A DNA stretch of 35,623 nucleotides, from the NCBI GenBank assembly GCA_017938795.1, contig JAGBAV010000139.1, positions 1 to 35,623 on the forward strand, read 5' to 3'. Below the pieces are notes generated by a model. That model was not told the DNA's origin, searched no databases, and was given only the letters and a program-made list of their open reading frames with translations. Both the position numbers and the translations under genes were made by a program. Of the stretch, positions 17,101 through 23,791 are shown piece after piece (positions within the stretch are counted from its first letter, which is position 1; each line of letters opens with the position of its first letter). The stretch is from Clostridia bacterium. Lineage in GTDB: Bacteria > Bacillota > Clostridia > Christensenellales > Aristaeellaceae.

Positions 17101-17640
17101 GGCGGCCTGTCCCACGACGGCATGAAGGTCTCCATGGGCGGCATGCTCACCGAGGTCCGCCAGAAGGCAACCAAGTCCGGTAACCTGATGGGCTTCGCCA
17201 CGCTGGAGGACCTGACCGGCGCGATTGAGGCGCTCGTCTTCCCGAAGGTGCTTGAGCGCGTGAGTCCGGATCTGGCACCCGACACCGCCGTGATCCTCAC
17301 CGGCCGGCTCTCCATCCGCGAGGATGAGGATCCCAAGCTGCTGCTGGATTCCGTGGAGCCGCTGCTATCGGACGCCGAATACAGCAAGGTGAAGGCCGCC
17401 CCCGTCCGCGCGGCGACGCTCCCCGGCGCGACGCTCTACCTGCGCCTTCCCGGCGACAGCGCGATCGCCATGATCCGCCCGGTGCTCAGCCGACACCCCG
17501 GCACAACGGGCGTCGTGCTCTACATCGAGAGCACGGGCGTCAAGCTGCGCGCCTCCCGCGAGCTCTGCGTCGCGCCGACGCAGGTGATGATCGACGAGCT
17601 CGTCGCGATGCTGGGCGCAAAGAACGTCGTGCTCAAGTGA
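14146..17640 (+). CDS. dnaE: DNA polymerase III alpha subunit (DnaE type)
   Basis: A replicative DNA polymerase of the C family, 1164 residues. The N-terminal PHP domain has HLHLH (5-9), TDHG, GCEIYT, NHLI, NHG and TNDCHYL, so the metal-binding set looks complete. The polymerase active site is PDIDVDF (D396, D398) with the third aspartate D548 in KMDFLGLRTL. Helix-hairpin-helix sequence (residues about 790-890), then VTGLYITGHPLSDY and an OB domain (MLTEVRQKATKSGNLMGFATLED) follow. The ATG at 14146 follows AAAAGGAG. It lacks the inserted DnaQ-type exonuclease of PolC, so it is the DnaE form; whether the genome also has PolC cannot be seen. Confidence 0.98.
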   Translation: MAFAHLHLHTEYSLLDGANRIGPLLDRVKELGMDACAVTDHGVMYGVVDFYNEAKKRGIHPVIGCEIYTCENMDDRSFTNGMRGYNHLILLCETQEGYQNLIHLVSEGWTRGFYYRPRVDMACLKKYAKGLIACSACLSGKLDRLLLDGRFDDACSHAREMEALFGKGNYFIEIMNHGLEDEKRVLPQLIRVSEETGIPLVATNDCHYLRREDAEAQEVLMCIQTGKTLEDTNRMRRETDQLYVKSEEEMLALFDKWPDAVARTHEIAMRCKVDFTFGVTKLPRFPTENGETSEQMLRRLCEAGLAELYQPVTEEARSRLEYEIGVIAKMGYIDYFLIVWDFINYARSQGIVVGPGRGSGAGSIVAYCLHITQLDPLKYSLLFERFLNPERVSMPDIDVDFCYERRQEVIDYVARKYGADHVSQIITFGTMSARAVVRDVGRVLGYPYAEVDAVSKSIPFELGMTLERALTLSPELKKGYAENDRITKLIDMSRALEGLPRHASTHAAGVLITDQPVTEYVPLQRNDEVITTQFPMGTIERLGLLKMDFLGLRTLTVIRDALDLMREAGVDMRAEDIPLDDKAVYDMISEGETDGVFQLESGGMRAFLSNMKPQNFEDIIAAISLYRPGPMDSIPRYIEGKHSTTPIHYLHEKLEPILSVTYGCMVYQEQVMQIVRDLAGYSYGRSDLVRRAMSKKKHDVMEKEREIFINGLVEDGVVTVPGCVRNGVPADIANQLFAEMTAFASYAFNKSHAAAYGVVAVRTGWLKRHYPVQFFAALLNSVSSDSGKVAEYSQYCRKHDIPLLPPDINQSGRKFSVGTDADGRPGIRFGLGAIKSCGEKAIDSIISTRRRGGPYKDIFDFCHRMDNEQVNKRVVEALILSGAFDCTGARRAQLMAVYEAALEGAVRTRRSTIAGQLSLFGDGMLELTNPPLPDIPEFPLRTRLTHEKNVTGLYITGHPLSDYSAALAQMSMNTAALAELMEGPDGGLSHDGMKVSMGGMLTEVRQKATKSGNLMGFATLEDLTGAIEALVFPKVLERVSPDLAPDTAVILTGRLSIREDEDPKLLLDSVEPLLSDAEYSKVKAAPVRAATLPGATLYLRLPGDSAIAMIRPVLSRHPGTTGVVLYIESTGVKLRASRELCVAPTQVMIDELVAMLGAKNVVLK

Positions 17641-17706
17641 CCCCCGCCAGAAAGGCCAGACAGCCTCGCCGGTGAGAGCATCCCGTATACCCAACTGCAT
17701 GAATAA

Positions 17707-17738
17707 GCGGGCATCCGGCAAAACCGGATGCCCGCTTT
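17707..17738. terminator. Bidirectional terminator between dnaE and the rpiB-like gene
   Basis: A perfect 12-base stem GCGGGCATCCGG with CCGGATGCCCGC around CAAAA, followed by TTTCA on the plus strand and TTATTC on the minus strand. It ends dnaE and probably also the convergent isomerase gene. Confidence 0.85.
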
Positions 17739-17754
17739 CATACGGGTTCAGAAT

Positions 17755-18387
17755 TCAGCGATGAGAGCGCATCATGTGTTTCAGTTCCTCATCAGCGCTG
17801 TTGTCCATGATATAGTCATATACAGGGAAATAGCTCAATGCTTTCCTCATCAATTCCGGAGTTGCTTCATCCACAATATCCGCCCAGCCCCGTTTCGCTG
17901 TCTGATTCAGCTGCTTCAGCAGCATTGAATCACGCTTCTTTCTATCAGCCTCATGAGCGGGATATCCTTCGCCGAATGGGCCATCGAACAATCTGTCCAA
18001 TGTAACCTCAAGATTGATCTCCCCAAGCCACCCGTAATTCAGACCCAACGGCAGCGATACGGCATTGCCGCCATTGATTCTGCCAAACAGAAATGCATCC
18101 TGCGGAGTGGGCGTGTAGCCGCATAATACGCCCGGCAGGCTATTGCACGCCAGCATCATTCCCTGCCCGGACGAACACCCTGTAACGACAAAATCCAGCG
18201 CCTGACTTGACAGCAGCAGACTGACGCAGACCGCAATCTCGACATACGAAAACTCCTGTGACGAATCGGCAAACACGCCAAAGTTCACGACCTCATGCCC
18301 ATGAGATTCCGCCGCTCTTTTCACGCTCTCAAAGAGCACGTCGTTCTTTTCTCTCTGCGAGGATGCCTGAATGACGCCTATTCTCAT
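17755..18387 (-). CDS. RpiB/LacA/LacB-family sugar-phosphate isomerase
   Basis: A 210-residue protein. The N-terminus MRIGVIQASSQREKND begins the Rossmann-like fold; FVVTGCSSGQGMMLACNSLPGVLCG contains the family Cys (C71) at the position of the catalytic Cys of RpiB (usual motif CGTGIG), and FGRINGGNAVSLPL follows. Family members interconvert ribose/ribulose or galactose/tagatose 6-phosphates. At 210 residues it is about 60 longer than RpiB and the motif differs, so substrate is uncertain. The G+C content of the coding sequence is visibly lower (43, 42 and 52 percent in three 60-base lines I counted) than its neighbours, suggesting transfer. ATG 18387 follows AAAGGGACAAT. The 189 bases upstream have no clear promoter or other gene. 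Confidence 0.85.
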   Translation of the reverse strand: MRIGVIQASSQREKNDVLFESVKRAAESHGHEVVNFGVFADSSQEFSYVEIAVCVSLLLSSQALDFVVTGCSSGQGMMLACNSLPGVLCGYTPTPQDAFLFGRINGGNAVSLPLGLNYGWLGEINLEVTLDRLFDGPFGEGYPAHEADRKKRDSMLLKQLNQTAKRGWADIVDEATPELMRKALSYFPVYDYIMDNSADEELKHMMRSHR

Positions 18388-18576
18388 ATTGTCCCTTTCA
18401 TCTCCGGATCTGTCGCTTTCATCCGATCATGGCAGTGCGAAAGCAGCAGACAGCGTCCGGCTTGCTGTTGTTCCCTGCAGCGAACATGCTGCAATCCCGA
18501 CGCCGTCGGAAGGATACGCCCTTCCCCGCGTAAAGCGCGCTGCAGCACGGCGGTTTTTCAGCTCTGCGGGATCAGC

Positions 18577-19545
18577 TCACGCCGTCGCCTTGTCCAGCAC
18601 CTCCAGCAGACAGAGCAGATTGTCCTCCATGAAGACCGTATCCTTCGGGGTATGGATGCGGTCAAGATAGAGAACGCGCTTCCCCTTGAGCGCAGCGAAC
18701 GCCGTGCCATACACAAAGGCCATCTGATCGGAGGGATAGACGACCTTCGGGCTCGCGCCGACGCGCACCGCCTTGCCATAGCGTGCTGCGGCCTCCTGTA
18801 GCGCCTGCTCAACGGCGGCCGTCTGCGGCATGCCCTTTGCCTTTTTGGCCATCGCATACAGCAGCGTATCACCGTCGCTGATGCAGTCCAGATTGATGAC
18901 AAACGCCTGCTTCTGCAGCGACGGATGCTTCTTGGCGAACGCGGACGATCCCAGCAGACCCTTCTCCTCATTGTCAAAGAGCACATAGGCCACGCCCTCG
19001 CGCGCACCCAGCACGCGCATCGCCAGCAGCACAAGCGCCGTGCCGGAGGTATTATCGTTCGCCGTGTGCGGATTCTGCGGGCCGGCGATCATCAGATAGA
19101 TCAGCGTGCCGATGAAACCAAGATACAGCGCCTCCGTCACCAGCAGCGACATGAGCCCCGACAGCCCGAGAAGCAGGGTGAGCTTCGCCAGCAGATAGCC
19201 GCAGACGCCGCTGAGCACGCCGAAGAAGACAAACGGAAGCACCAGCTGCGTCAGGATCAGCACCGGCCAGCAGTCCGGCGTCATGAAATTCGGGAACGGC
19301 ATGCGCGCACAGGTGTCATAGTGCGCGGTGATCAGCGTCTTCGCATGCCCGATATCGCCGAAGATCAGGTTGCGCGAGCGCACCGTCTTCCCGCTCTCCT
19401 CCACGGTCATCTCCATGCCGCATTCCTTCGCGTATTCCTCTGCCCAGCCGATAAAGGCCGTCTTCTGATCATAGGTCTTGCGCACCTCGTACTGCCCGAG
19501 CAGCATCTCCTTCAGCGCAGCCAGCGCCGCAGCATTATGATTCAT
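18577..19545 (-). CDS. M28-family metallopeptidase with an internal membrane segment
   Basis: A 322-residue zinc-aminopeptidase-type protein. Metal-ligand motifs in order are AHYDT (H75, D77), NDNTSGTA (D164), FDNEEKGLLGS (E193/E194), LDCISDGD (D220 or D224) and RIHTPKDT (H298), matching M28. Between the first two, residues 93-155 form a long hydrophobic block, enough for two membrane passes. The active site therefore should lie on one face with a membrane hairpin inside the domain. The start is ATG 19545, five bases after GGAGG; two ATGs 3 and 24 bases upstream are less well placed. The family cleaves N-terminal residues or amino sugars; the substrate is unknown. A gene-free 189-base stretch separates it from the downstream isomerase. 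Confidence 0.88.
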   Translation of the reverse strand: MNHNAAALAALKEMLLGQYEVRKTYDQKTAFIGWAEEYAKECGMEMTVEESGKTVRSRNLIFGDIGHAKTLITAHYDTCARMPFPNFMTPDCWPVLILTQLVLPFVFFGVLSGVCGYLLAKLTLLLGLSGLMSLLVTEALYLGFIGTLIYLMIAGPQNPHTANDNTSGTALVLLAMRVLGAREGVAYVLFDNEEKGLLGSSAFAKKHPSLQKQAFVINLDCISDGDTLLYAMAKKAKGMPQTAAVEQALQEAAARYGKAVRVGASPKVVYPSDQMAFVYGTAFAALKGKRVLYLDRIHTPKDTVFMEDNLLCLLEVLDKATA

Positions 19546-19629
19546 CATATCCTCCTGTGTATGCATCATTATGCAATTCTTTCAGGTATATTTCGCCGTC
19601 AAGTCTCTTCTTCCTGCCTGCCGCATAAA

Positions 19630-19658
19630 TTGACAGATCCCGCTGCACTTGGTATACT
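19630..19658 (+). promoter_or_regulatory. sigma-A-type promoter of the HD-domain gene
   Basis: TTGACA (19630-19635), 17-base spacer, TATACT (19653-19658), 31 bases before the start codon. Confidence 0.85.
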
Positions 19659-19689
19659 GATACCATTCTAGCCAAAGGAGCTGTATACC

Positions 19690-20265
19690 ATGATGACCTA
19701 TGACGAGGCGCTTGCGCTTGTGCGCAAGTACAATAAGGAATCCTTCCACCTGACCCACGCAATCACCGTCTCCAAGGTGATGCGCCGCATGGCCGTCGAG
19801 CTCGGCTACGGCGAGGAAGCCGACTTCTGGGCGGTGATCGGCCTGATCCACGATATCGACTTTGAGCAGTGGCCGGACGAGCACTGCAAGAAGTGCGTCA
19901 GCCTGCTTGAGGAGGCCGGCTGCGACGAGCGCACCATTCACGCCGTGGTCTGCCATGGCTACGGCCTGTGCAGCGACGTCGCGCCCGAGCATGAGATGGA
20001 GAAGGTCCTCTTCGCCTGTGACGAGCTGACCGGCCTCATCGGCGCCTGCGCGAAGATGCGCCCATCCGGCAGCATCACCGATATGGACCTGAAGAGCCTG
20101 AAGAAGAAGTACAAGTCCAAGGGCTTTGCCGCCGGCTGCTCCCGCGAGGTCATCGAGCAGGGCGCGCAGATGCTCGGCTGGGAGCTGGATGATCTCCTCT
20201 CCCGCACGCTCGAGGCCATGAAGCCCGACGAGGCCGCGATCATCGCCGAGGTCGCCGCGCTGTAA
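19690..20265 (+). CDS. HD-domain protein
   Basis: A 191-residue HD-superfamily protein, probably a metal-dependent phosphohydrolase. H23, the H54-D55 pair in LIHDIDFE, and H84/H89 in IHAVVCHG fit the HD fold. The closest familiar groups are the HDIG-type proteins of Clostridia, where nucleotide substrates are common but not predictable. ATG 19690 is nine bases after AAAGGAG and follows a strong promoter. It ends at 20265, converging with a gene whose stop codon starts one base later, so there is no room for a terminator between them. The C-terminus is rich in Glu and Ala. Confidence 0.88.
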   Translation: MMTYDEALALVRKYNKESFHLTHAITVSKVMRRMAVELGYGEEADFWAVIGLIHDIDFEQWPDEHCKKCVSLLEEAGCDERTIHAVVCHGYGLCSDVAPEHEMEKVLFACDELTGLIGACAKMRPSGSITDMDLKSLKKKYKSKGFAAGCSREVIEQGAQMLGWELDDLLSRTLEAMKPDEAAIIAEVAAL

Positions 20266-20266
20266 G

Positions 20267-20650
20267 CTACAGCAGGTTCTGCAGCGTGATCTGCTGGCGC
20301 TCGCGCACATGCTCCACGCTGCCCTCCAGTTCGCCCGCGTAGATCAGCATCGCCGTCCTGTCCCCGCCCTCCAGCGCAGCCAGCAGCCGTGAGAGCGCAT
20401 AGCGGACGTCGTCCGTGGATCCGTGGTCGATCATCATCTCCATTCTGCCTGCACGCTCATCCCAGAGGATGTCAAGCGTGCGGGCTTTTTCCATAGCCGC
20501 GGCAGTGTCGCCGGACCGGATAAAGGCGAGGATGCCCGCCGTCTCGGCCAGGGCATGCTCCGTCAGGCTGTGAACCTCCCGCTGCTCCATCAGGCACAGC
20601 GCCGCCAGCAGCGCCCCGACGCAAAGAATCGTCAGCAGCTTTCTGCTCAT
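20267..20650 (-). CDS. DUF4363 family protein
   Basis: A 127-residue protein with an N-terminal hydrophobic segment (MSRKLLTILCVGALLAALCLM) and a soluble helical domain. This small family is often encoded directly after a DUF421 protein, as here: its ATG is one base after the DUF421 stop. In sporulating Bacillota such pairs are linked to the forespore or membrane; that is family context and not shown here. No lipobox or catalytic motif is visible. The gene ends one base from the convergent HD-domain gene. Confidence 0.8.
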   Translation of the reverse strand: MSRKLLTILCVGALLAALCLMEQREVHSLTEHALAETAGILAFIRSGDTAAAMEKARTLDILWDERAGRMEMMIDHGSTDDVRYALSRLLAALEGGDRTAMLIYAGELEGSVEHVRERQQITLQNLL

Positions 20651-20651
20651 G

Positions 20652-21377
20652 CTACCACCTCACCTCGTCCTGCTCCAGCAGCCTCATATGCAGCACGCGC
20701 CCGTCGTCGCCCTTCTCCTGCACCAGCAGCATGCCCTGCGTATCCAGCGCAGCGACCAGCACCTTCTTATCATCTTCAACCCCCGCCGCCCGGAGGACAT
20801 GGAGCAGCCGCTCCGCCGTGACGCCCGCCATCTGCAGCGGGCGCTTCTGCAGCCGCCCGTCCAGAATCAGCGTCAGCGGAATGCCGTCGTACCGCGCCTC
20901 CATCCCCAGCTCCCCGCGTGTAGCCGGCCTGCACGCAGAGGACGGGAAGACCGAAAGCGCGCCGCTGGTTTCCAGCACAACGCTGCCCGTTTCCTGCAGC
21001 CCGGACAGCCCCTGCGCGCGGATCCCCTCCAGCAGATCGGACAGATCAAAGCACAGGCGCTGCAGCTCTTTCTCGCAGATACGCCCGTCCCTCACCAGCA
21101 CGCTCGGCCGCCCGCAGATCAGCCTGCGCAGCGGTATACTCCAGAAGGAGAGCGCGCTGAGGATGCTGTGCAGGAGCAGCAGCGTGGCAATTGCCACCAC
21201 GCCGCCCAGCAGCGGGATCTCGACGTCACCCATCGGCAGCGTTGCCAGATCGGAGATCATCAGTGTGATCACGACCTCATAGGGCTGCAGCTGCGCGAGC
21301 TGCCTCTTGCCCATCAGGCGCAGGGCGACCGCCGTGACAAGGAACAGGATCACCGTCCTGAGAAAACCGTTGAGCAT
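20652..21377 (-). CDS. DUF421 (YetF-like) membrane protein
   Basis: A 241-residue membrane protein. Two to three N-terminal helices contain the family signature LMGKRQLAQLQPYEVVITLMISDLA (in pieces at residues 21-45), followed by GRPSVLVRDGRI and the C-terminal DUF421 soluble domain. The biochemical role of the family is unknown; related proteins in Bacillus are in the membrane and some are sporulation-associated. The start codon ATG 21377 has a G-rich GGGGGCGGA site. It forms a two-gene unit with DUF4363, separated by one base. A possible sigma-G-type promoter lies upstream (21410-21439). Confidence 0.88.
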   Translation of the reverse strand: MLNGFLRTVILFLVTAVALRLMGKRQLAQLQPYEVVITLMISDLATLPMGDVEIPLLGGVVAIATLLLLHSILSALSFWSIPLRRLICGRPSVLVRDGRICEKELQRLCFDLSDLLEGIRAQGLSGLQETGSVVLETSGALSVFPSSACRPATRGELGMEARYDGIPLTLILDGRLQKRPLQMAGVTAERLLHVLRAAGVEDDKKVLVAALDTQGMLLVQEKGDDGRVLHMRLLEQDEVRW

Positions 21378-21409
21378 CGTTCATCCGCCCCCTGCATATT
21401 TCTGTCAGA

Positions 21410-21439
21410 TGGTATGCCCCGATGCCGGCGGCGCTATTC
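21410..21439 (-). promoter_or_regulatory. Possible sigma-G-like promoter of the DUF421/DUF4363 pair
   Basis: Minus-strand GAATA (21435-21439), 18-base spacer and CATACCA (21410-21416). The Bacillus sigma-G consensus is GHATR, 18 bases, CATxHTA, so there is one mismatch in the -10. No sigma-A promoter stands out in this short gap. Weak evidence from a single site. Confidence 0.3.
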
Positions 21440-21454
21440 CCCCGCGCACCACGC

Positions 21455-21480
21455 AAAAAAGGGACGGCCGAAGCCGTCCC
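21455..21480 (-). terminator. Intrinsic terminator of the nitroreductase gene
   Basis: On the minus strand GGGACGGC-TTCG-GCCGTCCC followed by TTTTTTG, a UUCG-tetraloop hairpin 20 bases after the stop codon. Confidence 0.93.
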
Positions 21481-21499
21481 CGGAGAACCCATGATGAGA

Positions 21500-22216
21500 T
21501 TATGCGCGCATGGCGTAGCCGCCCTCGACCTTCTTCCACATGGCCTCACGACCCGCATGATACGCGCCCACGGCGGCGTGCAGCATGCAGATACCGCGAT
21601 CCAGCGCAGCATACTTCTTGTAGAGCACGCCGCGCTCCAGAATGGAGATGCCCGCGCCGTCAGCCTTGATCGTCCACGGCTGCATATTGATGGCGCTGGG
21701 CGCAATGCGCGCCGCGAGCACGGCGTCCTTCTGCCACGCGCCAAGGGCAGCAAGCTGCTCCTCCGTCATGCCGCAGAGCTTGTCAAGCGGCATGCGCTTA
21801 TGCTCAGCGGGCTTGAGATCCGCCTTGCCCAGCGCGATCACGCAGTGAATCGCCTCGTCATTCTGCAGATTGACGTTGCGGCTGACGATATCCGGGTAGA
21901 AGCCCGCGCCCAGCCAGCAGGTGCCAAGACCCATCGCAGTCGCCTCCAGCACGAGCGCCTCGCCCATGAAGCCTTCCATCTCCATCGGCGTGCCCTGCTT
22001 GGCGACGATCACGGCATACACATCGGTGCCCTTGATGCTGCTCCTGAGGCCCGGGCCCCTGAACATGCGCACCGTCACACCCTGCCAGCTGAGCTTGCGG
22101 CACAGCACGCCGAGGCGGTCAAGCTGCGCCTTATCCGGCGCGCCGGTATACCTGCGCACAGAGCTGCGCATCGCCATGGCATCATACCAGTTCTTTTCCA
22201 GTTTCAGTTCAAACAT
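21500..22216 (-). CDS. Nitroreductase-fold protein (TM1586-like)
   Basis: A 238-residue FMN-dependent nitroreductase-fold protein. MRSSVRRYTG (16-25) is the N-terminal FMN-binding block. GEALVLEATAMGLGTCWLGAGFY lies in the middle and APSAINMQPW, normally near residue 40 in canonical nitroreductases, is here at 172-181. That rearranged order suits the TM1586-type family, in which one chain mimics a dimer. Members reduce quinones or nitro compounds with NAD(P)H; the true substrate is unknown. ATG 22216 has a GGGAGCGG site; a promoter with TTGACA lies upstream. A single-gene unit ending in a strong terminator. Confidence 0.87.
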   Translation of the reverse strand: MFELKLEKNWYDAMAMRSSVRRYTGAPDKAQLDRLGVLCRKLSWQGVTVRMFRGPGLRSSIKGTDVYAVIVAKQGTPMEMEGFMGEALVLEATAMGLGTCWLGAGFYPDIVSRNVNLQNDEAIHCVIALGKADLKPAEHKRMPLDKLCGMTEEQLAALGAWQKDAVLAARIAPSAINMQPWTIKADGAGISILERGVLYKKYAALDRGICMLHAAVGAYHAGREAMWKKVEGGYAMRA

Positions 22217-22274
22217 GATGAATCCGCTCCCGATTACGGGACATACGCCCCAATTTACAAAACCTGTAACATAT

Positions 22275-22304
22275 ACTTTACCATGCCATACCCGCATATG
22301 TCAA
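22275..22304 (-). promoter_or_regulatory. Likely sigma-A promoter of the nitroreductase gene
   Basis: Minus-strand TTGACA (22299-22304), 18-base spacer, TAAAGT (22275-22280). The -35 is perfect, the -10 is fair. Confidence 0.55.
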
Positions 22305-22372
22305 CGGAAATCGACGCGCGTCCATTGACCGCAGGAATCCGGAACGGAGGAAAGGTTTTGGTCAGCCCGTCA

Positions 22373-22381
22373 TGCTATAAT
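22373..22381 (+). promoter_or_regulatory. Extended -10 promoter of the AraC-kinase gene
   Basis: TGCTATAAT, a consensus -10 with the TGn extension, about 40 bases before the start. No good -35 is present at 17 bases. Confidence 0.6.
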
Positions 22382-22422
22382 AAACTCACCTGCAGGAACA
22401 CAACGCGAAGGGAGGAACCGCC

Positions 22423-23721
22423 ATGCACGAGGATGCGCTGAACATCCTGCAAAGCAGCATCGACGCCATCGAGGAACGCCTGCGTACGCCTATCTCCATG
22501 CAGGAGCTCGCAGACGCCGCCGGCTTCTCCCTCTCCCATTACTACCATATCTTTGAGGCGGCGACGGGCATGAGCCCCGGGCGGTACATCACCTACCGGC
22601 GTCTGCTCCATGCCGTATACGACATGAGCCGCGGCATGAGCGCTATTGACGCTGCGCTGACGTACGGGTTTGATACGCACGCCGGATTCTATAAGGCCTT
22701 CCGCAAGGAATTCGGCTGCCCGCCCTCGCGCTTTCTGCGCACGCACAGAGCCTCCCGCCCCGCCCGCGTGAACCTGAAGGAGAAGCATACCATGACCGAT
22801 ATCCGTACCCTGTCCGCCCTGCTCGGCGCATGGGGCCTTGAGGGCGAATCCGTAACCTATATCTATTACAGCAACACAGGCTTCCGCAGCGAAAACACCT
22901 TTGCCGTCGGCAGCGATCACTTCGTCCGCGCATCCTCCGCGCTGGGCGAGCTGCACAGGCAGGCCGCGCTCACCAAGCAGCTGCATGCGCACGGCCTCGC
23001 CGCGCCCATTGTCCCCACGCTCAGCGGCGAGGATGTGCTCCGCAGCGGCGATACAGACTACCTGATGATGCGCCGCGCTGCTGGATGCCCGGTCAATGCG
23101 CTGGATCTGCTGGAGCATCCGCAGGAAGGCGCTGTTCTTGGCGAGGGCATCGCCCGCCTGCATGCCGCGCTGCGCCGCTGCGACACCTGCCTCTATGCGC
23201 AGGAGGATTACAGCAAGACCATGCTCGACTGGGCCATCCCCACGGCGCGTGCCAGCCTCCCGGCGGAGGATGCCGCTTGGCTTGACGCCTATGCTGCGCG
23301 CGCTGCCGCGCTCTTCCCCCGTCTGCCGGTGCAGCTTATCCACCGCGACCCGAATCCGGACAACATCCTGATTGATGAAGGCAGGGTCGTGGGCTTCCTT
23401 GACTTCGACCTTGCGCGGGTCATGCCCCGGATCTTCGATCTGTGCTATGCCGCGACGGGCATCCTCTGCGACGCCTTCCGCCATGCCGATCCCGCCATGC
23501 GGCTGCGCTTCTTTGACGTCGTGCGCGCCATCTGGGCAGGATACGACGCCGTTTCCCCTCTGACAGCAGAGGAATGGCAGGCCCTGCCCGATATGGTGCT
23601 GGCCATCGAGCTGACCTGCGTCGCGGCCTTCGCCGGCTCGGATAAGCTCGCCCCGCAGTTTGAGGCCAATATTCAGATGCTGCGCCTGCTGCTTGATCAC
23701 ATGGATCTCTTCTCCGCATAG
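22423..23721 (+). CDS. AraC-type DNA-binding domain fused to an APH-like kinase
   Basis: A 432-residue fusion. Residues 8-110 form an AraC/XylS DNA-binding domain: MQELADAAGFSLSHYYHIFE is the first helix-turn-helix and DAALTYGFDTHAGFYKAFRKEFG the second, with PSRF after it. From about 125 onward the protein is an aminoglycoside-phosphotransferase/choline-kinase-like domain: Brenner-type LIHRDPNPDNIL (H307, D309, N314) and the metal-binding GFLDFD (D327). The kinase N-lobe is less conserved. ATG 22423 follows GGAGG. An in-frame ATG at 22792 (Met124) is preceded by AAGGAG at nine bases, exactly at the domain boundary, so a free kinase may also be made. AraC-kinase chains are known in Clostridia but their substrate is not; antibiotic modification is not implied by sequence alone. 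Confidence 0.9.
   Translation: MHEDALNILQSSIDAIEERLRTPISMQELADAAGFSLSHYYHIFEAATGMSPGRYITYRRLLHAVYDMSRGMSAIDAALTYGFDTHAGFYKAFRKEFGCPPSRFLRTHRASRPARVNLKEKHTMTDIRTLSALLGAWGLEGESVTYIYYSNTGFRSENTFAVGSDHFVRASSALGELHRQAALTKQLHAHGLAAPIVPTLSGEDVLRSGDTDYLMMRRAAGCPVNALDLLEHPQEGAVLGEGIARLHAALRRCDTCLYAQEDYSKTMLDWAIPTARASLPAEDAAWLDAYAARAAALFPRLPVQLIHRDPNPDNILIDEGRVVGFLDFDLARVMPRIFDLCYAATGILCDAFRHADPAMRLRFFDVVRAIWAGYDAVSPLTAEEWQALPDMVLAIELTCVAAFAGSDKLAPQFEANIQMLRLLLDHMDLFSA
22777..22794 (+). promoter_or_regulatory. Internal Shine-Dalgarno and ATG at the AraC-kinase domain boundary
   Basis: AAGGAG (22777-22782), nine bases, then ATG (22792-22794), in frame with the fusion. It lies within the linker after the AraC domain and just before the kinase domain, as expected for a separate kinase product or for a recent gene fusion. 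Confidence 0.55.
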
Positions 23722-23747
23722 CCATAACCCCATCCATTCGCACAGAA

Positions 23748-23777
23748 AAACGATCCGCCTGAAAAAGCGGATCGTTT
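23748..23777. terminator. Bidirectional terminator between the AraC-kinase gene and the aminotransferase gene
   Basis: An 11-base stem AAACGATCCGC with GCGGATCGTTT around an eight-base loop, A-rich on the left and T-rich on the right, so it can terminate both converging genes. Confidence 0.85.
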
Positions 23778-23791
23778 ACTGTATTCGGGGA

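Noticed and set aside
15508..17115. A 535-codon frame on the minus strand inside dnaE
   Set aside because: Antisense shadow of dnaE, whose motifs and frame are beyond doubt.
18388..18576. Gap searched for a small gene or promoter
   Set aside because: No frame with a plausible start and site, and no -35/-10 pair with good spacing.
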